Below, in pieces: positions 1 through 5,308 of a stretch of 9,782 bases of DNA. A program made the translations under genes and the position numbers. The notes beneath the pieces are model-generated. The model saw only the letters and a program-made list of their open reading frames with translations. It had not been told where the DNA came from and ran no database searches. Source of the DNA: Candidatus Methanolliviera sp. GoM_asphalt (lineage in GTDB: Archaea; Halobacteriota; Methanoliparia; Methanoliparales; Methanoliparaceae); assembly GCA_902158745.1 (NCBI GenBank), contig CABGHH010000046.1:1-9782 (forward strand), given 5' to 3'. Within the stretch, counting starts at the first letter, position 1, and every line of letters begins with the position of its first letter.

Positions 1-87
1 TACAAATCCGACAAATGAAAGATCACTTCGAGAGATCGTTAAAGATAAAGATAAAGATAAAAAAAAATAGATTATTCTATCTTAAAG
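1..87. repeat. Direct repeat, copy 1 (gene 3' end plus terminator)
   Basis: This stretch matches 2076-2161 in the same orientation, with two substitutions (positions 13 and 18) and one A more in a homopolymer, about 97% identity by eye. Read on the minus strand it holds the last codons F-K-I-E-stop of a PsbP-like gene followed by an oligo-T tract and an AAAGAT microrepeat. It may extend left beyond the window. The two neighbouring PsbP-like coding regions are far more diverged than this flank, which suggests recent recombination or conversion rather than an old gene duplication. Confidence 0.9.
38..71 (-). terminator. T-rich archaeal-type terminator of the PsbP-like fragment
   Basis: On the minus strand the ancestral stop (74-72) is followed by a run of nine T (67-59) and then three further T3 tracts separated by ATC. 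Oligo-T tracts just after a stop codon are the usual intrinsic terminator in archaea. No stem-loop is needed, and none is seen. Confidence 0.5.
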
Positions 88-470
88 ATCTCATCTCCAC
101 TTAACAGCAAACACATACCTTCCTGATAATATCGAAAGGCGTCGCTCTGCGGGTCGTAAAGCTTTGTAACATCGGCTCAAAGTATTTTTGATCTGCCAAA
201 TCGAAATCTGACGGCAGAGCATCGTATATGATCGCATAACTATTTCCATCTTTTGTCATCAATATTGCCCTCATTTTGACTAGAGGAGAATCAACTTTTT
301 CCTTAGCACTGAACGTTATCTCTATTGCCTTTTCTCCCTTGAACGTCGTTTCTTTTTTGTCTATTATGGTATATTCCGCAAAATCTTCCTTCCACTTCTT
401 TTCAGCATTGACAATCCATGTATCGAGCGGTAGCACCCTTTTTAAAGAGACTATTTCGAGAATATACCAC
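72..470 (-). pseudogene. Truncated PsbP-like protein gene with a 74-bp 3' insertion
   Basis: An open frame runs from a possible GTG at 436 to a stop at 101. Residues such as W-K-E-D-F, T-I-I-D-K-K-E-T-T and the C-terminal Y-F-E-P-M-L-Q-S-F align with the second half of PsbP/DUF1795-type secreted proteins, including the two intact paralogues at 2146-2571 and 2643-3068. The N-terminal half (signal peptide and the Y-N-F-x-I-x-Y-P region) is missing. The homologous frame stays open only to about 470-484 and then meets the hydrolase fragment. At the 3' end the codons for Q-S-F are separated from the ancestral K-I-E-stop (stop at 74-72) by about 74 bases (83-156) flanked by a CTTTA direct repeat, so the present frame ends in an unrelated tail rich in Cys and Val. 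It is probably a non-functional remnant of a third paralogue. If expressed, it would lack an export signal. Confidence 0.75.
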
Positions 471-663
471 TTATAAAAAACTCTTCATCCACGGAAAAAG
501 GGATTATATAGCCCCTTATGATGAATTTTTAGAAATTTATAATGACTCATTGGGAGAGAAATACTGCAAAGTCTATGACACCGACCATTTTTATGCAAGG
601 TTAACGGAAGAGGTTAAAGGGGAGGTTTCAAAGTTCTTCTTAAAGGTATTTGAAGATTATTAG
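418..663 (+). pseudogene. 3' fragment of an alpha/beta hydrolase gene
   Basis: The 81-codon frame has hydrolase character only from about 475 on. The segment L-F-I-H-G-K-R-D-Y-I-A-P-Y looks like the strand and acid-residue loop of alpha/beta hydrolases (IHGxxD), and V-Y-D-T-D-H-F-Y looks like the catalytic-histidine loop, followed by a last helix ending K-V-F-E-D-Y. The nucleophile elbow (GxSxG) and the first two thirds of the fold are absent. The first 19 codons overlap, antisense, the PsbP-like fragment and have no hydrolase features, so the ATG at 418 is fortuitous. The gene ends 18 bases before the convergent methyltransferase gene. It is most likely an inactive remnant created by the same deletion that removed the 5' part of the neighbouring PsbP-like gene. 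Confidence 0.75.
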
Positions 664-681
664 ATGGAGAACCTAAACCCC

Positions 682-1236
682 TCACAAAGAACCTTTTACC
701 ACGGCAAGCCTCTCAAAGAATAATTTTTCTTCACTAATGATCTCGATCTTAAATCCTCTATCTTCGGCAGACTTTATTGCCTCATCCATCCCGGAGAGGG
801 AAGATACCACAAGTAAAAACCGCCCCCTCTTTGAGAGGTATCTGCCGACCCCATCTAAAAATTCATTTATGATCTTCCTTCCGTCATCTCCCCCATCCCA
901 TGAAATTTCCAACCATCTATCTTCTATCTCTTTCTCTTCCATCGGAAGATAAGGAGGGTTGAAGATTATCAGGTCAAATCTTCCCTTCAATCCACGAAAG
1001 AGATACGTTCTTATCACGTCGAGCCCCTTAGACCTCGCGTATCTGACGGCATAAGGGTTTATATCGGTAGCAACGACCTTCGATATTTTTAATCTTTCAG
1101 AGAGAGTCTTCGCTATAATGCCGCTCCCGGTTCCCAACTCCAATATAAGATCGTTCTCCTCTGCCTCGTTTAAAGCGGCGTTTAAGAGGAGAAATGTATC
1201 TTCTGCAGGTTCATAGACGTGCTCAAGGATTTTCAA
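682..1236 (-). CDS. HemK2/Mtq2-type class I SAM methyltransferase
   Basis: This 184-residue protein is the length of archaeal HemK2/Mtq2 (N6AMT1 relatives). It opens with V-Y-E-P-A-E-D-T-F-L-L, the family's N-terminal signature. The SAM-binding loop L-E-L-G-T-G-S-G-I lies at about residues 33-41, the acidic strand V-V-A-T-D-I-N at about 54-60, and N-P-P-Y-L-P, which holds a Gln or Asn side chain for N-methylation, at about 93-98. Characterised family members work with the Trm112 activator to methylate the glutamine of the GGQ motif in class I release factor aRF1; that role is inferred here. The start is TTG at 1236, preceded by a GAAGGTG Shine-Dalgarno-like stretch and overlapping the 3' end of the MNT gene by 14 bases, so the two are probably translationally coupled. 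It ends convergently to the hydrolase fragment. Confidence 0.88.
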   Translation of the reverse strand: MKILEHVYEPAEDTFLLLNAALNEAEENDLILELGTGSGIIAKTLSERLKISKVVATDINPYAVRYARSKGLDVIRTYLFRGLKGRFDLIIFNPPYLPMEEKEIEDRWLEISWDGGDDGRKIINEFLDGVGRYLSKRGRFLLVVSSLSGMDEAIKSAEDRGFKIEIISEEKLFFERLAVVKGSL

Positions 1237-1678
1237 CCACCTTCACCTTCCAACCATTTTCGATCGGTTCGACGTCTCTCATAACCCCAGAGCCGACGTT
1301 AAGGATCCTCTTCCATATCGTTTCGTCTCCGATGTGGATGGTGTATCCACGGGCGAAGGCGTCCAGCGTGAGGAGGTTAAAATCCCTCAACATGTCCGAA
1401 AACTGCTTCCACCCGTATGGGAAGAAATCGATATATCCCGTATCATCCAATTTTTTCAATTCTGAGATTGTCTCTAAGAAATCCACTCTCTCATCGCCGA
1501 AGATGACGACGATGTCTGCATCGCTGTCATTTAAAAAATCTCCGGCCGCTAACGAGCCGAAGAGCACGATCGCAACAGGATCATACTTTTTTATCTTCTC
1601 TATCACGTCCATCAGTTGATCGACGAACGGATAATCATTCAACTTCTCTTTTAACGAACTCAATGATATCTTCAGCAT
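1223..1678 (-). CDS. MNT-family nucleotidyltransferase (HEPN partner)
   Basis: The protein has 151 residues when started at ATG 1678. The frame is open to 1735, but the extra N-terminus is not family-like. It carries the minimal nucleotidyltransferase motif G-S-x(10)-D-x-D, seen as G-S-L-A-A-G-D-F with D-S-D-A-D, at about residues 40-54; the preceding strand A-I-V-L-F is the usual first beta strand of the pol-beta fold. Such genes normally sit beside a HEPN-domain gene, and in studied type VII toxin-antitoxin pairs the MNT protein adenylylates and neutralises the HEPN RNase. The HEPN gene does lie directly upstream (1635-2010), overlapping this start by 44 bases, but it is broken. The nucleotidyltransferase thus appears intact without a working partner here. 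The downstream methyltransferase gene overlaps its 3' end. The target is unknown. Confidence 0.85.
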   Translation of the reverse strand: MLKISLSSLKEKLNDYPFVDQLMDVIEKIKKYDPVAIVLFGSLAAGDFLNDSDADIVVIFGDERVDFLETISELKKLDDTGYIDFFPYGWKQFSDMLRDFNLLTLDAFARGYTIHIGDETIWKRILNVGSGVMRDVEPIENGWKVKVVENP

Positions 1679-2010
1679 ATTCAATTGCCCCTTTTGCTTG
1701 TTTTTCGGTATAGTAGTCCATTGGAACGTCAACATCGAAACCGTTTGGATACCTCGTTGGAATATAATACTGATCGAGGATTATTGCTCTTTCGAGCATC
1801 TCTTCATCCCTTGTAACCTTTTTTTATCATGGTGTATATAGAATGCCCACGAAGAATCGTCCCTCTCCTCTCGAGCAACGCCTTTACCGCAAGTTCTGCC
1901 GCTTGTTGTGCAGAAAAACAGGCGCCCTCAAAGAATTACCCCTTCAAATCCCACTTGGCAGATCTCAACTTCATCTCCGACTGCCTCAACCAGTCCTTCC
2001 ACCTTCTCAT
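1635..2010 (-). pseudogene. HEPN-domain gene broken by a stop and a frameshift
   Basis: Reading from ATG 2010 gives a full-length HEPN-family protein (about 124 residues) if two defects are ignored. Seen in order: M-R-R-W-K-D-W-L-R-Q-S, an in-frame TAA (1938-1936) in the place of one residue, then F-F-E-G-A-C-F-S-A-Q-Q-A-A-E-L-A-V-K-A-L-L, R-G-H-S-I-Y, and after a one-base slip at a run of seven A (complement of 1819-1825) D-E-E-M-L-E-R-A, Y-Y-I-P-T-R-Y-P-N-G, Y-Y-T-E-K-Q-A, ending at the stop 1637-1635. Removing one A restores the frame exactly (M-I-K-K-V-T-R-D-E-E). HEPN proteins paired with MNT enzymes are often RNases with an R-x(4-6)-H motif; here R-x6-H is visible. The total of 376 nt is 3n+1, as expected for a single inserted base. 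No single frame covers the gene, so it is easily missed. Confidence 0.85.
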
Positions 2011-2025
2011 CTCTTATGACTTCCT

Positions 2026-2068
2026 CAAAAATCGAAGATTTTTGGGATACGGAAATCGAAGATTTCCG
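2026..2068. repeat. Paired AATC-NNN-GATT mini-hairpins (locus 1)
   Basis: Two perfect hairpins lie in tandem. One has stems 2026-2033 and 2037-2044 (8 bp), the other 2050-2057 and 2061-2068 (8 bp). Both have the loop GAA and they are 5 bp apart. They lie just upstream of the broken HEPN gene start and beside copy 2 of the 87-bp repeat. The stem ends differ between the two, but the core ATC-NNN-GAT is shared with the other loci in the window. Confidence 0.85.
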
Positions 2069-2075
2069 ACACCTT

Positions 2076-2161
2076 TACAAATCCGACGAATGGAAGATCA
2101 CTTCGAGAGATCGTTAAAGATAAAGATAAAGATAAAAAAAATAGATTATTCTATCTTAAAG
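2076..2161. repeat. Direct repeat, copy 2 (gene 3' end plus terminator)
   Basis: This is the second copy of the repeat at 1-87. It covers the last four codons and stop of the PsbP-like gene 2146-2571 and about 70 bases of its 3' flank. The match stops at 2161, where the two coding sequences diverge. The left limit lies next to the paired hairpins at 2026-2068. Confidence 0.9.
2113..2145 (-). terminator. T-rich terminator of the PsbP-like gene
   Basis: Directly after the stop codon (2148-2146) the minus strand has a run of eight T (2141-2134) followed by repeated ATCTTT. This is a typical archaeal oligo-T terminator and lies inside the direct repeat. Confidence 0.55.
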
Positions 2162-2571
2162 CTCTTTATCATCTCTTTGAAGTATGTATCGTTTGCCTCT
2201 TTGAATGCCTCGTGATTTGCCACGAATGTCATCACATACATTCTTCCATTTTTCACGATTATGATCTGTTTCTGTGTGATACCACCGATACTGAAATTTT
2301 TAGCCACTATTTTCTCCTTCAAATTCTTTGGGCTTTCTACCTCGACCACTTGAACGCTCGCCGCAATATTCTTCCCTTTTGGCCCCGAGAATGAAACGAC
2401 CGCGTACATATCTCCGCTGACTTCATTCTTGCCCCACTCATCAGGGTATTTTATTGAGAAATTGTATTTTTCGTTCTCATACGTCGTCCATCCCACCGAT
2501 TGAGCCGTTGCTACAGATGAAGCGAGTAGAATTGCCCCAATTAGGAAGATGCCCAATATCTTTTTGTTCAT
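2146..2571 (-). CDS. Secreted PsbP-like protein, paralogue 1
   Basis: The 141-residue protein starts with a clear Sec signal peptide: M-N-K-K, a hydrophobic stretch I-L-G-I-F-L-I-G-A-I-L-L-A, and a cleavage site A-T-A|Q at about residues 22-24. There is no lipobox cysteine. The mature part has the PsbP/DUF1795-type pattern W-T-T-Y-E-N-E-K-Y-N-F-S-I-K-Y-P, then S-G-P-K-G-K-N-I-A, and a C-terminal Y-F-K-E-M-I-K-S-F. The function of archaeal members is unknown. It is gapless with and about 57% identical (hand count, 80 of 141) to the gene just upstream (2643-3068), so the two arose by tandem duplication. It has its own TATA box (2594-2601) about 26 bases before the ATG, pointing to a leaderless or short-leader mRNA, and a T-run terminator. 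Confidence 0.88.
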   Translation of the reverse strand: MNKKILGIFLIGAILLASSVATAQSVGWTTYENEKYNFSIKYPDEWGKNEVSGDMYAVVSFSGPKGKNIAASVQVVEVESPKNLKEKIVAKNFSIGGITQKQIIIVKNGRMYVMTFVANHEAFKEANDTYFKEMIKSFKIE

Positions 2572-2593
2572 AGGTTAAAATTGATAAAATCTT

Positions 2594-2601
2594 CATATAA
2601 A
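2594..2601 (-). promoter_or_regulatory. TATA box (BRE/TATA) of PsbP-like paralogue 1
   Basis: The minus strand reads GAGAAAAG then TTTATATG, a purine-rich BRE followed by a TATA element. Its centre is about 26 bases from the ATG at 2571, so transcription should begin at or within a few bases of the start codon. No Shine-Dalgarno sequence is present, which fits a leaderless transcript. Confidence 0.55.
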
Positions 2602-2642
2602 CTTTTCTCTTTGTCTCGTCGATCCGAACTGAAAAAGATAGA

Positions 2643-3068
2643 TCACCCTATTTTAATGCTGTTTATTATCTGATTGAAGTATTTCTCGCTCGCCTCTTCA
2701 AACGCCTCTCTATTCGCCATACAATTCACCTCATACCATACGCCATCTCTTAGGACCGCGACCACCCTCTGCGTGATGCCCCCGATACTGACGTCCTTAC
2801 TCATCATTCTCTCCTTAAATTCCTTCGGACTTTTCACTTCAATGATCTGAATTCTTACCGCTATGTTTTTTCCTTTGGGGCCAGAATGAAGAACCATCGT
2901 GTACATATCACCGACAGATACATCTCTACCCCAATCGCTCGGATAATCGATATGGAAGTTGTACGCCTCATTCTCATACGTCTTCCATCCCACCGATTGA
3001 GCCATTGCTACAGACGAAGCGAGTAGAAGTGCCCCAATTAGAAAGATGCCAAATATTCTTCTATCCAT
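2643..3068 (-). CDS. Secreted PsbP-like protein, paralogue 2
   Basis: The protein has 141 residues, the same length as the gene at 2146-2571 and with no gaps against it. The signal peptide M-D-R-R, I-F-G-I-F-L-I-G-A-L-L-L-A, A-M-A|Q is almost the same as in the paralogue, and the DNA of that part is also close to identical, while the mature domain is more diverged. Conserved blocks are A-Q-S-V-G-W, Y-E-N-E, S-G-P-K-G-K-N-I-A and S-I-G-G-I-T-Q. It is probably exported. The function is unknown; PsbP-like domains are small alpha/beta/alpha binding modules. The promoter lies at 3091-3099. It lies 71 bases upstream of paralogue 1, which has a separate promoter. Confidence 0.88.
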   Translation of the reverse strand: MDRRIFGIFLIGALLLASSVAMAQSVGWKTYENEAYNFHIDYPSDWGRDVSVGDMYTMVLHSGPKGKNIAVRIQIIEVKSPKEFKERMMSKDVSIGGITQRVVAVLRDGVWYEVNCMANREAFEEASEKYFNQIINSIKIG

Positions 3069-3090
3069 AAGAGAAAAAGATAAAGCACTT

Positions 3091-3099
3091 ATTAATAAA
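3091..3099 (-). promoter_or_regulatory. TATA box (BRE/TATA) of PsbP-like paralogue 2
   Basis: The minus strand has AAAAAAGG followed by TTTATTAAT, centred about 27 bases before the ATG at 3068. The layout matches that of paralogue 1 and predicts a leaderless mRNA. The tandem hairpins begin about 20 bases upstream. Confidence 0.5.
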
Positions 3100-3121
3100 C
3101 CTTTTTTACTTCTTCATCATT

Positions 3122-3210
3122 CGCAAATCAAAGATTTGCGAGTTTGCGAATCAAAGATTTGCGAGTTTGCGAATCAAAGATTTGCGAGTTTGCGAATCAA
3201 AGATTCGCAA
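3122..3210. repeat. Four tandem AATC-AAA-GATT mini-hairpins (locus 2)
   Basis: A 23-bp unit (an 18-base hairpin plus spacer AGTTT) is repeated. The hairpins are 3122-3140 (perfect 8-bp stem, loop AAA), 3146-3163 and 3169-3186 (one G/T pairing in the stem) and 3190-3210 (perfect 9-bp stem). The last one contains the TGA stop of hisS (3199-3197). The array fills the space between hisS and the promoter of the PsbP-like gene. It may act as the 3' end of the hisS transcript, but there is no T-run after it on the minus strand. Confidence 0.9.
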
Positions 3211-4432
3211 TCATCTCCAAAAGATCTTCTTCTCCGCAAGAGATCTGTTCTCCGTTATTCATATCTTTCAACGTGTAAAAATTTTTCTCTACCTCTCTTC
3301 TTCCAACGATGACCACTTTTTTTATCCCAGAAGAATTTGCATAAGACAATTGGGACTTTAAGCTCCTCCCCATCACGTCCAATTCCACTTTAAACTTTTT
3401 TCTGAGTTTTCTCGCAACTTTTATACCCTCTCTTCTGCAATCATCCGTGGAGATCACCATTATCATATTCTCTTCTTCTTTTTCTATCTCCAATACCTCC
3501 ATGATCCGATCAAATCCGAATGCGAAGCCCCTCGATCTTTCTTCTCTTCCTCCAAAGAGCTTTATGAGATCATATTCTCCCCCACCGCATATCTGCCTCT
3601 GGGCACCAAGCCCTTCCTCTGCGTATATCTCAAATACGATTCCTGTATAGTAGTCTAAACCCCTCGCTATCGAGAGATCTATCTTTGGATATATCTCATA
3701 AGCACTCAGAAGATCTAATAACGTAGAAAGTTGTTTGATTTCATCTATGTCGCCAAATATACGTTTAGCTTCCTCTATTGGATCTAAGGTGCTCATCAGA
3801 AAAGATAAGTTTTCTGCGTCTATCCCTATCTCTGCCAGATACGTCTTAAGTCCCTCTTCATCTTTTTTATCCATCAACCTGAATATCTTACGCTCTTTCT
3901 CCTCATCCAGATCGTCTCTTTGAGAGCTAACTGCCTTCTTCAATAGAGAGACGTCACCTACATGCAGATCAAATTTCCCCAAGCCGATATTTCTCAGAAT
4001 ATCAACGGAGAGGGCAATCATCTCAAAATTTGCCAGATCTCTTCTTCCGCCGATCAGTTCGATACCAAACTGCCAAAATTCTCTAAAACGCCCTTTTTGT
4101 GGCCTTTCATACCTGAAACAGTCATCAAAATAGTAAAATCTGAGCGGTTTAGGCTCGTTCTGCAGCTCATTCACATAAAATCTGATGACGGGTGCCGTGA
4201 GTTCGGGACGCAATGCGAGTTTTCGTCTTCCTTTATCTTCAAATGAATAGATCTCATCTACAATATCTTCCCCGGATTTTAATGTGAAGAGATCTAAATG
4301 CTCAAAAGTCGGCGTCTTTATCTCCTCATAGCCCCATCTCTCGACGGACTCCCTCATCTTTCTCTCCACGCATCTTCTCCTCTTCATCTCCGCTGGAAGG
4401 AAGTCCCTCGTACCCCTCGGTCTCTCGATCAT
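3197..4432 (-). CDS. hisS: Histidyl-tRNA synthetase
   Basis: This enzyme charges tRNA-His with histidine in the cytoplasm. The protein has 411 residues when started at ATG 4432. It opens with I-E-R-P-R-G-T-R-D-F-L-P, the class II HisRS N-terminus. Motif 2 is seen as R-F-Y-Y-F-D-D-C-F-R-Y-E-R-P-Q, the histidine-specific motif as R-G-L-D-Y-Y-T-G-I-V-F-E, the glycine-rich loop as C-G-G-G-E-Y-D, and motif 3 as F-A-F-G-F-D-R. The C-terminal anticodon-binding domain follows from about residue 320. A GTG at 4450 is in frame, but ATG 4432 is preferred because it overlaps the stop of the upstream gene as ATGA and leaves the standard N-terminus. The gene is last in a GNAT-hypothetical-hisS operon. Its last codons and stop lie inside the fourth mini-hairpin. 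Confidence 0.97.
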   Translation of the reverse strand: MIERPRGTRDFLPAEMKRRRCVERKMRESVERWGYEEIKTPTFEHLDLFTLKSGEDIVDEIYSFEDKGRRKLALRPELTAPVIRFYVNELQNEPKPLRFYYFDDCFRYERPQKGRFREFWQFGIELIGGRRDLANFEMIALSVDILRNIGLGKFDLHVGDVSLLKKAVSSQRDDLDEEKERKIFRLMDKKDEEGLKTYLAEIGIDAENLSFLMSTLDPIEEAKRIFGDIDEIKQLSTLLDLLSAYEIYPKIDLSIARGLDYYTGIVFEIYAEEGLGAQRQICGGGEYDLIKLFGGREERSRGFAFGFDRIMEVLEIEKEEENMIMVISTDDCRREGIKVARKLRKKFKVELDVMGRSLKSQLSYANSSGIKKVVIVGRREVEKNFYTLKDMNNGEQISCGEEDLLEMIANL

Positions 4433-4692
4433 CTGTATTTGATCTCCCACCCCATCAGTTCATCTTTAAGAACGTTCATCAATTTTGATGGGTCTATGTT
4501 GATCGTCGGAAATAGTAGCACATCAACCTCTCTCTTTGAAGGATGAAAATTTAGGATGCAGAATACATCCGTGACCGTATCATCCCAAAGCTCGTATTCT
4601 ACTTTCCCCTCTCCTATCCCTTCTTCGAAATGTGCTTCAATCCCAAATTCCTCGATCCTCCGTATCACGTTCTTTAATGCCTCTTTCATCAT
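4429..4692 (-). CDS. Small acidic hypothetical protein upstream of hisS
   Basis: The protein has 87 residues from ATG 4692, chosen because GGAGG lies 6 bases before it; an earlier ATG at 4761 would run through the hairpin pair and into GNAT. I do not recognise the family. It starts with an amphipathic helix (M-M-K-E-A-L-K-N-V-I-R-R-I), has an acidic middle with E-G-I-G-E-G-K-V-E-Y-E-L-W-D-D, strands V-F-C-I-L-N-F and V-D-V-L-L-F-P, and ends W-E-I-K-Y-R. No signal peptide or membrane segment is seen. Its TGA overlaps the hisS ATG, so it is probably translated together with hisS. The GNAT gene ends 17 bases upstream. Confidence 0.75.
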   Translation of the reverse strand: MMKEALKNVIRRIEEFGIEAHFEEGIGEGKVEYELWDDTVTDVFCILNFHPSKREVDVLLFPTINIDPSKLMNVLKDELMGWEIKYR

Positions 4693-4709
4693 AAATATCC
4701 TCCAAGTAT

Positions 4710-5255
4710 TCAAAAATCCTTTGGATTTTCGATATGCCAAAAATCTCCGATTTTTGAGCACTCTTTCATCATCAAGATGGCATCGCTCCCATCTTTGTAA
4801 TAGGCAGGGATGATCCTCTTTTCGACGAAACCCATCCTTTCATACAACGTTTGGGCAATTATATTATCTTCCTTAACCTCCAATCTAATCCTCTTCACAC
4901 CTTTCTCTTCTAAAACACTCATTATTTTTTCTAAAAGGGATCTCCCTATCCCAATCCTCCTATATTTCTCCTTAACCGCCAGGCTGAATATCCTCCCCTC
5001 ATCTTCGATGGTGACCAGCCCTAGCACGAAACCTATTACCTCATCTCTTGTGGATGCAGCAAAATCTCCGATTTTGCGCCGTGAAAATCTTTGATTTTCA
5101 CATGCCACGTAAAAGCTATCTGGGAAGAACTCATAGAGTTCCATGTAGAATAAGGTGTTATCCTCCTCGAAGACCTCTCTCTCTATCTCTATCACTTGAG
5201 GAAAATCTGAAGGACAAAACTGCCTGATTACGATCAATTCATCGATCAAGAGCAA
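4710..5255 (-). CDS. RimI-like GNAT N-acetyltransferase with hairpin-encoded segments
   Basis: The protein is a cytosolic GNAT acetyltransferase of 181 residues, closest in pattern to RimI (N-terminal alanine acetyltransferase of proteins). It has I-R-Q-F-C-P-S-D-F-P-Q-V near the start, the acetyl-CoA loop R-R-I-G-I-G-R-S-L-L at about residues 102-111, and N-I-I-A-Q-T-L-Y-E-R-M-G-F at about 133-145. Two segments do not fit the family. After F-Y-V-A-C an insert of about 15 residues (E-N-Q-R-F-S-R-R-K-I-G-D-F) comes from the hairpin pair at 5059-5101, and the tail after M-M-K-E-C (S-K-I-G-D-F-W-H-I-E-N-P-K-D-F, plus the stop) comes from the pair at 4711-4756. The reading frame survives both. 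No ATG fits the start; TTG 5255 follows GGATGA, and TTG 5237 is an alternative. It is the first gene of the hisS operon and divergent from the UPF0146 gene. Confidence 0.87.
   Translation of the reverse strand: MLLIDELIVIRQFCPSDFPQVIEIEREVFEEDNTLFYMELYEFFPDSFYVACENQRFSRRKIGDFAASTRDEVIGFVLGLVTIEDEGRIFSLAVKEKYRRIGIGRSLLEKIMSVLEEKGVKRIRLEVKEDNIIAQTLYERMGFVEKRIIPAYYKDGSDAILMMKECSKIGDFWHIENPKDF
4711..4756. repeat. Paired mini-hairpins at the GNAT 3' end (locus 3)
   Basis: The first hairpin has stems 4711-4719 and 4723-4731 with loop TTT and one mismatch; the second has stems 4738-4745 and 4749-4756, a perfect 8 bp, with loop TCC. They are 6 bp apart. On the minus strand they encode the last 15 or so residues and the TGA of the GNAT gene. 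Confidence 0.85.
5059..5101. repeat. Paired mini-hairpins inside the GNAT gene (locus 4)
   Basis: Stems 5059-5066 and 5070-5077 (8 bp, loop TCC) and 5081-5089 and 5093-5101 (9 bp, loop TTT) are both perfect and 3 bp apart. They lie between two conserved strands of the GNAT fold and keep the frame, as an insertion of about 45 bases would. Confidence 0.88.
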
Positions 5256-5308
5256 TCATCATCCAAAGTTTTTTAACCCTTCTCTTAATTAAAGATTATC
5301 CATCTTGG

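Noticed and set aside
1829..2215. A 128-codon open frame on the plus strand, and a shorter one at 1908-2117
   Set aside because: Both lie antisense to the rebuilt HEPN gene, show no domain pattern, and run through the hairpins and the direct repeat.
3122..3210. Tandem repeats that could be taken for a short CRISPR array
   Set aside because: The spacers are 5 bp and identical (AGTTT), the repeat is itself a hairpin of 18-19 bases, and no cas gene is in the window.
4693..4761. N-terminal extension of the small gene upstream of hisS
   Set aside because: It is only the hairpin pair and GNAT end read in another frame; GGAGG before ATG 4692 decides the start.
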